Positions 22,786 to 29,417 of a stretch of 31,617 nt of DNA are shown in pieces. The position numbers and the translations under genes were made by a program. The notes beneath the pieces were generated by a model. It did no database searches, had not been told where the DNA came from, and saw only the letters and a program-made list of their open reading frames with translations. The stretch is from JBELMB01 sp042088665 (GTDB lineage Bacteria; Pseudomonadota; Alphaproteobacteria; Rhodobacterales; Rhodobacteraceae). The stretch lies in assembly GCA_042088665.1 (NCBI GenBank), contig JBELMB010000048.1:1-31617 (forward strand), written 5' to 3'. How positions within the stretch are numbered: the stretch's first letter is position 1; the number at the start of each line of letters is the position of its first letter.

Positions 22786-23319
22786 TTACTTCTTCTTGCC
22801 TTCTTTTTGGAAGATGTATTCGCCCTTGTAGCGAATACCCTTCCCCTTATACGGCTCCGGGCGGCGCCAATCGCGGATGTTTGCCGCGACCTGGCCGACC
22901 AACTGTGCGTCTTGCCCCTCGATGATGATCTCGGTGGGCTTGGGCACAGTGATCTTGATGCCGTCGGGGATAATGAAATCCACGTCGTGCGAGAGGCCAA
23001 GGTTCAACCTCAGAGAGTTCCCCTGAAGCTGAGCACGATAACCAACACCCTGGATCTCGAGCTCTTTCTTGAAGATCTCGGTCACGCCGGTGACCATGTT
23101 GGCCACCATGGTGCGGGACATGCCCCATTGCTGACGCGCGCGCTTGGACTTGCCACGCGGCGTCACTGTCAGTGCGCCATCTTCAATTGCGAAGGTGACA
23201 TCGTCGCTTCCGGTAAAGGTCTGGGTCCCCTTGGGACCTTTGACCTCGACCGTCTGACCGGAGATTTTCGCCTCAACGCCCGAAGGCAGAGGGACCGGCT
23301 TTTTGCCAATACGAGACAT
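22786..23319 (-). CDS. rplF: 50S ribosomal protein L6
   Basis: This 177-residue protein starts MSRIGKKPVPLPSGVEAKI and ends with the L6 signature PEPYKGKGIRYKGEYIFQKEGKKK (in two parts). Two L6 repeat domains are evident. L6 lies near the factor-binding site of the large subunit. The ATG at 23319 is the family start; 23 in-frame codons upstream overlap rpsH. Gaps to rpsH and rplR are 13 and 11 bases. Confidence 0.99.
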   Translation of the reverse strand: MSRIGKKPVPLPSGVEAKISGQTVEVKGPKGTQTFTGSDDVTFAIEDGALTVTPRGKSKRARQQWGMSRTMVANMVTGVTEIFKKELEIQGVGYRAQLQGNSLRLNLGLSHDVDFIIPDGIKITVPKPTEIIIEGQDAQLVGQVAANIRDWRRPEPYKGKGIRYKGEYIFQKEGKKK

Positions 23320-23332
23320 AAGACAGGCCTCC

Positions 23333-23725
23333 TTAGAACACGGTGCAGATGACCTCGCCACCAACATTGGCAGCGCGGGCATTTGCATCCGACATCACAC
23401 CTTTGGGTGTGGAGACAATCGACACGCCGAGGCCCTGACGGACCAGCGGGATGTCCTTGACGCTCATGTAAACGCGGCGACCGGGCTTGGAGACCCGCTT
23501 CACTTCGCGAATGACAGGCACGCCATCGAAATACTTGAGGCTGATCTCGAACGCGGGGTGACCGTTTTCATCGGTCCCGGGCTCGTAACCACGGATGTAG
23601 CCTTCGTCCGCCAGCACATCGAGCACCCAACCGCGCAGCTTGGAGGCCGGCGTATGTGTGGTCGACTTGCCGCGCATCTGCGCGTTGCGGATACGGGTGA
23701 GCATATCGCCTACTGGATCATTCAT
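23333..23725 (-). CDS. rpsH: 30S ribosomal protein S8
   Basis: This 130-residue protein has MNDPVGDMLTRIRNAQ at the start and the S8 signature VKDIPLVRQGLGVSIVSTPKGVMSDANAR (split by the domain) near the end. S8 binds helix 21 of 16S rRNA, and in E. coli it represses the spc operon by binding mRNA near rplE. I could not identify a matching mRNA site here. It lies between rpsN and rplF with 13-base gaps on both sides. Confidence 0.99.
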   Translation of the reverse strand: MNDPVGDMLTRIRNAQMRGKSTTHTPASKLRGWVLDVLADEGYIRGYEPGTDENGHPAFEISLKYFDGVPVIREVKRVSKPGRRVYMSVKDIPLVRQGLGVSIVSTPKGVMSDANARAANVGGEVICTVF

Positions 23726-23738
23726 CGCTTGCCCTCCC

Positions 23739-24044
23739 TTACCAGCTGGACTTGACCACGCCCGGCAGCTTGCCGGTGGAGCCAAGTTCGCGCAGTGCAA
23801 TACGGCTGATCTTCAGCTTGCGGTAATAGGCGTGGGGACGCCCCGTCAGCTGGCAGCGGTTGTGCAGGCGGGTGGGAGACGAGTTGCGCGGCAGTTTTGC
23901 CAGCTTCAGGCGCGCCTTGAAGCGCTCTTCCATCGGCTTGCTCTCGTCGTTTGCGATTTCTTTCAGCTCGGCACGCTTGGCAGCATATTTTTCCACCAGC
24001 TTGGCCCGCTTCTTCTCGCGTTCAATCATTGCTTTCTTAGCCAT
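23739..24044 (-). CDS. rpsN: 30S ribosomal protein S14
   Basis: This 101-residue protein is the long, zinc-free S14 form: MAKKAMIEREKKRAKLVEKY at the start and LPRNSSPTRLHNRCQLTGRP followed by HAYYRKLKISRIALRE near the end, without the CxxC pairs of the short form. It sits in the small-subunit head. Spacing to rplE and rpsH is 13 bases each. Confidence 0.99.
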   Translation of the reverse strand: MAKKAMIEREKKRAKLVEKYAAKRAELKEIANDESKPMEERFKARLKLAKLPRNSSPTRLHNRCQLTGRPHAYYRKLKISRIALRELGSTGKLPGVVKSSW

Positions 24045-24057
24045 GATACGGGTCCTC

Positions 24058-24636
24058 TTACGCGTTGAAGGGCATGTTGAAATGCTTCAACAGCGCTTTG
24101 GCTTGTGCATCGGCGGTGTGCTCACCGTAGTCGATGGCATTCGTGGTCACGATGATATCCATGCCCCAGACCTCGTCGACCTTGTCGAAGTCGATCTCGG
24201 TAAAGACGATGTGTTCCTTCATGCCCATGGCAAAGTTGCCGCGTCCATCGAACGACGGTTTCACGCCGCGGAAGTCACGAATACGCGGCATCGCAATCGT
24301 CACCAGACGGTCCATGAACTCGTACATGCGCACGTCACGCAGGGTCACCTTGGTGCCGATGATCATGCCTTCACGCAGGCGGAACGGCGCGTGGGACTTC
24401 TTGGCCAACGTGCCGACGGCCTGCTGACCGGCGATCTTGGTGAGATCCTCGATGGCCGCCTTGGCCTTCTTGGAATCGCGCACCGCTTCGGCGCCACAAC
24501 CGATGTTGATCACGATCTTCTGCAAGCTCGGGATCTGCATGTCGTTCTTGTAGCCGAACTCTTCCTTCATCGCAGCGCGGATCGTCTCGCGGTACTGCAG
24601 TTTCAGGCGGGGGGTGTAGTTTTCCGTATCAAGCAT
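24058..24636 (-). CDS. rplE: 50S ribosomal protein L5
   Basis: This 192-residue protein has the L5 motifs MQIPSLQKIVINIGCGA, FRLREGMIIGTKVTLR and the C-terminal AMGMKEHIVFTEIDFDKVD plus GMDIIVTTNA. L5 binds 5S rRNA and contacts S13 across the subunits. Its start overlaps the rplX stop by eight bases, indicating translational coupling. Confidence 0.99.
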   Translation of the reverse strand: MLDTENYTPRLKLQYRETIRAAMKEEFGYKNDMQIPSLQKIVINIGCGAEAVRDSKKAKAAIEDLTKIAGQQAVGTLAKKSHAPFRLREGMIIGTKVTLRDVRMYEFMDRLVTIAMPRIRDFRGVKPSFDGRGNFAMGMKEHIVFTEIDFDKVDEVWGMDIIVTTNAIDYGEHTADAQAKALLKHFNMPFNA

Positions 24637-24940
24637 CGATCACGTCCCCGGTGGTCTTGGCGAAACGGACCTTCTTGCCTTCTTCCATGCGGAAGCCGAC
24701 GCGGGTCGCCTTGCCGTTGGCATCGATCAAAGACAGGTTCGACAAGTCGATCGGCAGCGCCTTGGGCAGGCGGCCACCCTGGTTGGTCTGGGTCTGGCGG
24801 GTGTGGCGGATTGCGATGTTCAGACCATCAACCACGGCCTTGCCGGCCTTGGGGTTCACGGAAACGATATCGCCGGTCTTGCCCTTGTCCTTGCCGGACA
24901 GGACGATGACCTTGTCACCTTTCTTGAGCTTCGCAGCCAT
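24629..24940 (-). CDS. rplX: 50S ribosomal protein L24
   Basis: This 103-residue protein has the KOW motif KLKKGDKVIVLSGKDKGKTG at the start and VVDGLNIAIRHTRQTQTNQGG, typical of L24, an early assembly protein of the large subunit. Its ATG overlaps the rplN stop by one base (TGATG), and its stop overlaps rplE by eight bases. Confidence 0.99.
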   Translation of the reverse strand: MAAKLKKGDKVIVLSGKDKGKTGDIVSVNPKAGKAVVDGLNIAIRHTRQTQTNQGGRLPKALPIDLSNLSLIDANGKATRVGFRMEEGKKVRFAKTTGDVIDA

Positions 24941-25308
24941 CAGAGCACCTCCGGCGCCAACGAGATGATCTTCATGAAGTTCTTCGCACGCAGCTCTCGA
25001 ACCACCGGGCCAAAGATACGCGTGCCGACCGGCTCATTCGAGTTGTTCAGAATGACGGCCGCGTTGCGGTCAAAGCGGATGGTTGTGCCGTCTTCGCGGC
25101 GAACTTCCTTTGCGGTGCGCACGACGACGGCCTTGCGGACGTCACCCTTTTTCACGCGACCACGCGGAATGGCCTCTTTCACCGACACCACGATGATGTC
25201 GCCGACAGAGGCATAGCGGCGGTGGGAACCGCCCAGAACCTTGATGCACTGAACTTTTCGGGCACCCGAATTGTCAGCCACATCCAGATTGGTCTGCATC
25301 TGGATCAT
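24940..25308 (-). CDS. rplN: 50S ribosomal protein L14
   Basis: This 122-residue protein starts MIQMQTNLDVADNSGARKVQ and has the L14 signature NNSNEPVGTRIFGPVVREL near the end. L14 lies at the subunit interface, forms an inter-subunit bridge and is the RsfS docking site. In E. coli it opens the spc operon; here a 97-base spacer with a strong hairpin separates it from rpsQ, but both appear to be in one block. Confidence 0.99.
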   Translation of the reverse strand: MIQMQTNLDVADNSGARKVQCIKVLGGSHRRYASVGDIIVVSVKEAIPRGRVKKGDVRKAVVVRTAKEVRREDGTTIRFDRNAAVILNNSNEPVGTRIFGPVVRELRAKNFMKIISLAPEVL

Positions 25309-25373
25309 AGATTTTCTCCCGACGTCCCGGACCGCTCGCTAAGAGGCATTGATCCGGGGGTTTCGAATATCAA

Positions 25374-25395
25374 CGGGGCCGCGATGGCGGCCCCG
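25374..25395. other. Strong hairpin in the rpsQ-rplN spacer
   Basis: A perfect 9-bp GC-rich stem (CGGGGCCGC at 25374-25382 and GCGGCCCCG at 25387-25395) with a 4-base loop starts ten bases beyond the rpsQ stop, at the S10/spc operon border. No T-run follows on the minus strand. It may attenuate or be a processing site between the S10-type and spc-type parts; this is inferred. Confidence 0.6.
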
Positions 25396-25405
25396 TGTGC
25401 CCCTC

Positions 25406-25720
25406 TCAGGAGGCGGCTTCTGCTTCTGCTTGGGCTTGCTGAGCGGCCTTGCCAGCCGCCTCGCGCAGCGCGGCATGCTCTGCGATCATTTCCTCGGTCA
25501 TGACTTCCCAGCGCTTGGTCTTCGACTTCGGCGCGCATTCCCGGATCTGGATCTGATCCCCCACGTTGAACTGTTCGGCTTCGTCGTGGGCGCGGTACTT
25601 CTTCGACTTCTTGATCGTCTTCTGAAGCACCGGGTGCTTGAATCGACGCACGACCTGAACGGTCACGGTCTGGGTATTGGCGGTGGAGGTCACGGTGCCT
25701 GTAAGGATTCGTTTGGGCAT
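25406..25720 (-). CDS. rpsQ: 30S ribosomal protein S17, with C-terminal extension
   Basis: The OB-fold core is clear: MPKRILTGTVTSTANTQTVT, the signature VGDQIQIRECAPKSKTKRWEV, up to about residue 74. A further 30 residues rich in alanine, glutamate and glutamine follow (EEMIAEHAALREAAG onwards), so the 104-residue protein is longer than the usual S17 of about 75-85 residues. S17 is a primary 16S rRNA binder. It follows rpmC after four bases. Confidence 0.98.
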   Translation of the reverse strand: MPKRILTGTVTSTANTQTVTVQVVRRFKHPVLQKTIKKSKKYRAHDEAEQFNVGDQIQIRECAPKSKTKRWEVMTEEMIAEHAALREAAGKAAQQAQAEAEAAS

Positions 25721-25724
25721 CGTC

Positions 25725-25934
25725 TTACGCCTCCACGGATGCGGCCGCAGTGGCCTTTTCGGTCAGAATGGTCTTGATGCGGGCCACCTCGCGGCGGACC
25801 TCGCGGACACGCGCGGGGTTCTGCACCTCACCGGTGGCCATACGGAAGCGCAGGTTAAACGCTTCTTTCTTCAGCTGGACAAGCTGGTCCCGGAGTTCGT
25901 CCGGGGTCTTGTCACGGAGTTCCTGGGCGTTCAT
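25725..25934 (-). CDS. rpmC: 50S ribosomal protein L29
   Basis: This 69-residue helical protein starts MNAQELRDKTPDELRDQLVQ and has FNLRFRMATGEVQNPARVRE, the L29 signature. L29 sits at the peptide exit tunnel near the trigger factor and SRP docking site. It normally follows rplP directly; here about 3 kb with four accessory genes intervene, and rpmC heads the second ribosomal block. The ATG at 25934 is the family start with a GAGAGG-type ribosome binding site (AAAAGGAGAGG). Confidence 0.98.
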   Translation of the reverse strand: MNAQELRDKTPDELRDQLVQLKKEAFNLRFRMATGEVQNPARVREVRREVARIKTILTEKATAAASVEA

Positions 25935-26029
25935 GCGCCTCTCCTTTTCAACAACAATCACCGGAGGGCCCTTGCCAGCGAGGCTTGCAAGGTCACCCTG
26001 ATTCCGGTGGAGTCCGTGGATGAAGCGTT

Positions 26030-26058
26030 CGCATAGACCCAAAGGGCCTATCGCGCAA
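26030..26058 (-). promoter_or_regulatory. Candidate promoter for the rpmC-to-rpmD block
   Basis: On the minus strand TTGCGC (26053-26058) and TATGCG (26030-26035) are separated by 17 bases, about 95 bases upstream of rpmC. The layout matches the rplO candidate promoter. It lies just beyond the stop of the sulfotransferase-like gene, so read-through from that gene is an alternative way of expressing the block. Confidence 0.45.
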
Positions 26059-26071
26059 GCGCTATCTGGGC

Positions 26072-26704
26072 CTAGCCCCTACCAGCGTTGCTGCGCCTTG
26101 CGGCGAGGTCCGCATCGCTGGCATGGAACGTCGCACTCTTGTTGCGATTGGGGAAGTCCACATCCGGCACCGGCTTGCCCAGATAACGGCAAAGCGGATC
26201 CCAACCGGAGCCAAGCTCGTAGGTTAGCAGCCGGTCCGCACCAAAGGCCGCCTGCACCTGCGCGATGTTGCGCTCGTAGATGGCGATGACGTGGTCCTTG
26301 TCGTGCACATTGCCCTCGAAGATGTCTCTGCGCAGGCGGGGGCCCAGACCCTCGGTCTTTTCCAGATTGCGCAGAAACGTGAGGACGGTCTTGTCCATGC
26401 TGGCGTACCAGCTTTCGGAACTGCGCACGGTCAGCAGGATCTTGGCCTCTGGATAATGCGCGGCCAGCTCGCGCCAATAGCGGGCCGCCGGCCAGTCCAC
26501 CGTGGCGTGAAACCCGTCAAAGACCGCATCCCAATCCGGGACACGGACCCCGTCATAGATCTCCTGCCAGATCTTGTAGCGCTGCGGATGGGGGATCACT
26601 TCGTACATGTGGTAGCAAGGATCGTACCCGAGGATCTCCAACGCGCGTTTCATGGACTCCGTGCCCGTGCGGCCAAACCCAGCGCCGATGATCTGCAATG
26701 CCAT
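26072..26704 (-). CDS. Sulfotransferase-family protein
   Basis: This 210-residue protein starts MALQIIGAGFGRTGTESMKR; the glycine-rich loop at residues 7-18 matches the 5'-phosphosulfate-binding loop of PAPS-dependent sulfotransferases, and ILLTVRSSESWYASM (89-103) fits the 3'-phosphate-binding region with Arg94 and Ser98. The overall form resembles the short single-domain group with a GAGFGRTGT start. The acceptor is unknown; it may modify a small molecule, lipid or sugar. It lies in the rplP-rpmC gap, 225 bases downstream of the 2OG oxygenase gene, in the same direction. Confidence 0.85.
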   Translation of the reverse strand: MALQIIGAGFGRTGTESMKRALEILGYDPCYHMYEVIPHPQRYKIWQEIYDGVRVPDWDAVFDGFHATVDWPAARYWRELAAHYPEAKILLTVRSSESWYASMDKTVLTFLRNLEKTEGLGPRLRRDIFEGNVHDKDHVIAIYERNIAQVQAAFGADRLLTYELGSGWDPLCRYLGKPVPDVDFPNRNKSATFHASDADLAARRSNAGRG

Positions 26705-26889
26705 GTACCAATCCTCACTTTATCTGCCTAAGCGGTAGCATTTCACTTTTGCTTCGCCCTAGTCAAATGAATGCGCTGGTGGTTTTTCCGGCCTCAATTC
26801 GGGATTTTGCGCCACAAGCCCGGGGCAAGACAGCGGGCTTTGACAGGGATGAGGCGCGCGAAAGCCTGCGGCACTGGCTTCAGATGCTG

Positions 26890-26925
26890 TTGCTGGTCCT
26901 GTTGCTGGCCCGGCTGCTGGCCCGG
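26890..26925. repeat. Three 12-bp tandem repeats
   Basis: TTGCTGGTCCTG, TTGCTGGCCCGG and CTGCTGGCCCGG follow one another without gap, five bases beyond the stop of the 2OG oxygenase gene. It is a short minisatellite in non-coding DNA (on the plus strand it would encode a leucine/arginine stretch in an unsupported frame). Confidence 0.75.
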
Positions 26926-26929
26926 CGTC

Positions 26930-27550
26930 CTAAGCCCATTTATAGTTGAAGCTGACCGAGATGCGCTCCTCTTCGTCGGCCATGTTCATGGGCACCTCGT
27001 GACGCAACCAACTCTCCCACAACAGGACCTCACCCACATCGGGCTGCACGTAAAGGAACGGCTTCAGCGCCTCGCATGCGTCGGATTTGCGGGGCGGTGC
27101 AGCCATCATCATGGCAAGGCGCGGATCCTCCAGCTTCAGCGCGGAGGCGCCCTCCGGCATGGCAATATACGTCGTGCCAGAGATCACCGAATGCGGGTGG
27201 ATGTGGCCGGAATGCGTGCCGCCGGGTGGCAGGATGTTGATCCAGATGTCTTCCAGCACGACCTTACGGCCACCCAGATCGAAATCCAGTTGCGCCACAA
27301 AGGCCGCAACATGCGTGTCGAGCACTTTGACAAGGTCGGCAAAGATCGGAAAGCGCCACGGCAAATCGGTCAGCGAGGCATAGGACGTATACCCCGGATA
27401 GCCCTGCGTTTCGCACCACTCCTGACCGGCCTCGTCATCCTCTGCGATGGAATAGCAAGAGGCTTCCAGCTCTGCCATGTCCACCGCATCGGGCCCGCCA
27501 AGCGCGGCCCGGTAGAGTTGCGTGGCAAATAGAGACGTGATCTGGGCCAT
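26930..27550 (-). CDS. Putative 2OG-Fe(II) oxygenase
   Basis: This 206-residue protein has the layout of small 2-oxoglutarate/Fe(II) oxygenases of the TIGR02466 type: an N-terminal LFATQLYRA, then WINILPPGGTHSGHIHPHSVISGTTYI with candidate iron-binding histidines (His116, 118, 120), and a C-terminal WLRHEVPMN with His184 and ERISVSFNY with Arg196, the likely 2-oxoglutarate anchor. The enzyme would hydroxylate an unknown substrate with O2 and 2-oxoglutarate. It sits in the rplP-rpmC gap with the ACT-domain gene upstream. The ATG at 27550 is the best start; the longer frame lacks similarity. Confidence 0.82.
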   Translation of the reverse strand: MAQITSLFATQLYRAALGGPDAVDMAELEASCYSIAEDDEAGQEWCETQGYPGYTSYASLTDLPWRFPIFADLVKVLDTHVAAFVAQLDFDLGGRKVVLEDIWINILPPGGTHSGHIHPHSVISGTTYIAMPEGASALKLEDPRLAMMMAAPPRKSDACEALKPFLYVQPDVGEVLLWESWLRHEVPMNMADEEERISVSFNYKWA

Positions 27551-27661
27551 TGAAACGTACCTTTGTGCTTTGCGTCTGCGCCCGGGGGGCGCGCGGGGTC
27601 TGACCCTGGTTCTAGCCAAGCCGGGCCGCGGATTCGAGGTTGATGGCGCCGCAGGCCACCA

Positions 27662-28087
27662 TCAGTCCGGACCCGCGGCCTCTTGCTGCAACGCCTCGAG
27701 CGCCTGCACCGCGGCATCAGCCATGGTTTCAGGGACAAAGACGTGGTCATGCAGGGTCGCCGCGATGACATTGCAGGGGATCTTGTGTTCGGTCAGCCGG
27801 GTTGCCACGGCTGCCGTCAGACCGATGCCATCGAGCGCCGAGTAAACCTTGAGCGTGATCTGCGCCATGGGATGCGCGACGGCCAGCCCCAATGCCTCCG
27901 CCTCGGCAACCGGCAGCAGCACGGACAGCCCCTCGGGTTCGCGAAAACTGGCAAGGGCGCGCTCTGTCGCGAGGGTGCGCTGCGCCTCCGGGACCGAACA
28001 GAACACGAAACGCCCCGGCTGGCGTTCTGGCGACATGCCGGCAATCATGCCCTTGGTGTCGGCGATGGGGTTCGGTGGCTGGGTCAT
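27662..28087 (-). CDS. ACT-domain protein
   Basis: This 141-residue protein appears to contain two ACT-like halves: residues 10-75 (GMIAGMSPERQPGRFVFCSV, then EGLSVLLPVAEAEALGL) and 75-135 (AQITLKVYSALDGIGLTAAVATRL, then NVIAATLHDHVFVPE). The second half has the typical ACT beta-alpha-beta pattern for binding small ligands such as amino acids. No enzyme domain is attached, so it may be a regulatory or ligand-sensing protein. Its ATG overlaps the stop of the upstream hypothetical gene by four bases. Confidence 0.85.
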   Translation of the reverse strand: MTQPPNPIADTKGMIAGMSPERQPGRFVFCSVPEAQRTLATERALASFREPEGLSVLLPVAEAEALGLAVAHPMAQITLKVYSALDGIGLTAAVATRLTEHKIPCNVIAATLHDHVFVPETMADAAVQALEALQQEAAGPD

Positions 28088-28764
28088 AGATAGATCTCTC
28101 CCGAGGGGCTGAAGAAAAGCGCGTCCTGCAAGTTGTCCTCGGGCAGGAACGCCCGCAATCGGCCGTTGCCGGGCAACACGGGCCGCGTCTTGGGATCGTC
28201 GTCGATGCGCAACCCTGCCCCGTTGTCAAAGCGCAGCGCCATGCCCTTGGCGCTCAGCGTGGCGGAGGTGATGCGCGCCCCGCGCAGGCGCCGGATCAAG
28301 GCGCGGTCGTCCCCGTTCCGGATCCAAGGGTCCGGCACAACACCGGTCAGATCCTCCAGCATGCGGCCATCGAGCGCAATCCACTGCGGCGCGTTGTGGA
28401 TCGGCACGATCAGCCAACGGTCCGCCAGCAGCAGGCCGAAGAATCCGTACCCCCCGAGGCCGTAGGACCCAAGCGAAGTGGCCAGATCCTCGACGGTCTG
28501 GCCCACGAGGTCCGCTTCGGTGACGGGCGCGGGCACCAGAGGGACACAGCCCTCCGGCCCGCTGTCGTCGTCCTCGTCATCATCAAGCGGCGCGCGATCA
28601 GGATCCGGGATCAGGAATTCCCCCCGCGCGATCGGAGAGCTTTGCGGGATTGCATCATAGGCCTGGCGCAACGCGCGCGCGACCAGCCTTTGCGCCAGCG
28701 GGTTTCCCCGGTCCGCCGCACGCGACACGTAGAGAGAAAGCGCCCCGACAAGACGGTTGAGCAT
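28084..28764 (-). CDS. Hypothetical protein with acidic linker
   Basis: This 226-residue protein is not one I recognise. It starts MLNRLVGALSLYVSRAADRG, has an acidic stretch (LDDDEDDDSGPEG) at about 60-72, then a folded region with SLGSYGLGGYGFFGLLLADRWLIVPIHNAP and a C-terminal part rich in charged residues. No signal peptide is clear. The ATG at 28764 lies before the helical N-terminus; the longer frame runs into repeat DNA. It is translationally coupled to the ACT-domain gene and is the first gene of the accessory group in the rplP-rpmC gap. Confidence 0.7.
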   Translation of the reverse strand: MLNRLVGALSLYVSRAADRGNPLAQRLVARALRQAYDAIPQSSPIARGEFLIPDPDRAPLDDDEDDDSGPEGCVPLVPAPVTEADLVGQTVEDLATSLGSYGLGGYGFFGLLLADRWLIVPIHNAPQWIALDGRMLEDLTGVVPDPWIRNGDDRALIRRLRGARITSATLSAKGMALRFDNGAGLRIDDDPKTRPVLPGNGRLRAFLPEDNLQDALFFSPSGEIYL

Positions 28765-28797
28765 GCCTGCTGACCTCACGGTTTTCCCGAAGACTAG

Positions 28798-28834
28798 CCC
28801 TTGGCAACCGACAAGGGAAGCGCGCCCTTGGCAA
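28798..28834. promoter_or_regulatory. Operator-like CCCTTG/CAAGGG half-site array
   Basis: CCCTTG (28798-28803), CAAGGG (28812-28817) and CCCTTG (28825-28830) alternate in orientation with 8- and 7-base spacers; the outer copies extend to CCCTTGGCAA. It lies 34 to 70 bases upstream of the hypothetical gene start, a position suited to a repressor site. The pattern is seen, the function is inferred. Confidence 0.4.
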
Positions 28835-28872
28835 GCCCGCCCAGCGCGCATTTTTTCGAGGTGACAACCCAT

Positions 28873-28896
28873 GACACCACGACACCACGACACCAC
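28873..28896. repeat. Three 8-bp tandem repeats (GACACCAC)
   Basis: Three exact copies of GACACCAC are followed by a partial fourth (GACA). The array lies between the rplP terminator and the promoter region of the hypothetical gene, about 110 bases upstream of its start. Such short arrays can change in length by slippage. Confidence 0.85.
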
Positions 28897-28920
28897 GACA
28901 AACAGCCGTGGCACCCGGGA

Positions 28921-28956
28921 AATGAAAACCCCCGCCGCGGGTGCGACGGGGGTTTT
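28921..28956 (-). terminator. Intrinsic terminator after rplP
   Basis: On the minus strand an 8-10 bp stem with AAAACCCCCG and CGGGGGTTTT arms (28947-28956 and 28925-28934) is followed by a TTTTC tract. It lies about 45 bases beyond the rplP stop and ends the first ribosomal block. With an A-run on the left, it could also work in the other direction. Confidence 0.88.
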
Positions 28957-29001
28957 CTATCTCAACAGGACTCGAAGGTGCCCGGAAAGCGCTTGCGCGG
29001 C

Positions 29002-29415
29002 TTACCAGTCCTCGCGGACCACCACGCGGGTTTTCACCGGCAGTTTCATCGCGGCCAGACGCAGCGCCTCGCGGGCAACCTCGTCATTCACGCCATCGAT
29101 TTCGAACATGACGCGGCCGGGCTTTACCTTGCAGACCCACCGGTCAACAGAGCCTTTACCCTTACCCATACGCACTTCGATGGGCTTGGCTGTCACGGGC
29201 ACATCCGGAAAGATGCGGATCCAGACACGGCCCTGACGCTTCATATGGCGGGTCATGGCACGACGGGCCGCTTCGATCTGACGCGCGGTCACGCGCTCAG
29301 GCTGGGTTGCCTTCAGACCGTAGGTGCCAAAGTTCAGGTCGGAGCCGCCCTTGGCATCACCCTTGATGCGGCCCTTGAACATCTTGCGGAATTTTGTGCG
29401 TTTCGGCTGAAGCAT
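29002..29415 (-). CDS. rplP: 50S ribosomal protein L16
   Basis: This 137-residue protein starts MLQPKRTKFRKMFKGRIKGD and has the L16 signatures RVWIRIFPDVPVTAKPIEVR and MGKGKGSVDRWVCKVKPG. L16 helps position the aminoacyl-tRNA at the A site. Arg82, in VRMGKGKG, corresponds to the arginine that a 2OG oxygenase (YcfD) hydroxylates in E. coli. It follows rpsC after two bases and ends in a terminator instead of leading into rpmC. Confidence 0.99.
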   Translation of the reverse strand: MLQPKRTKFRKMFKGRIKGDAKGGSDLNFGTYGLKATQPERVTARQIEAARRAMTRHMKRQGRVWIRIFPDVPVTAKPIEVRMGKGKGSVDRWVCKVKPGRVMFEIDGVNDEVAREALRLAAMKLPVKTRVVVREDW

Positions 29416-29417
29416 GA

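Noticed and set aside
26767..26949. Possible small plus-strand gene of 60 codons with a C-terminal hydrophobic stretch
   Set aside because: No ribosome binding site, hydrophobic part is produced by the 12-bp repeats, and it overlaps the end of the 2OG oxygenase gene.
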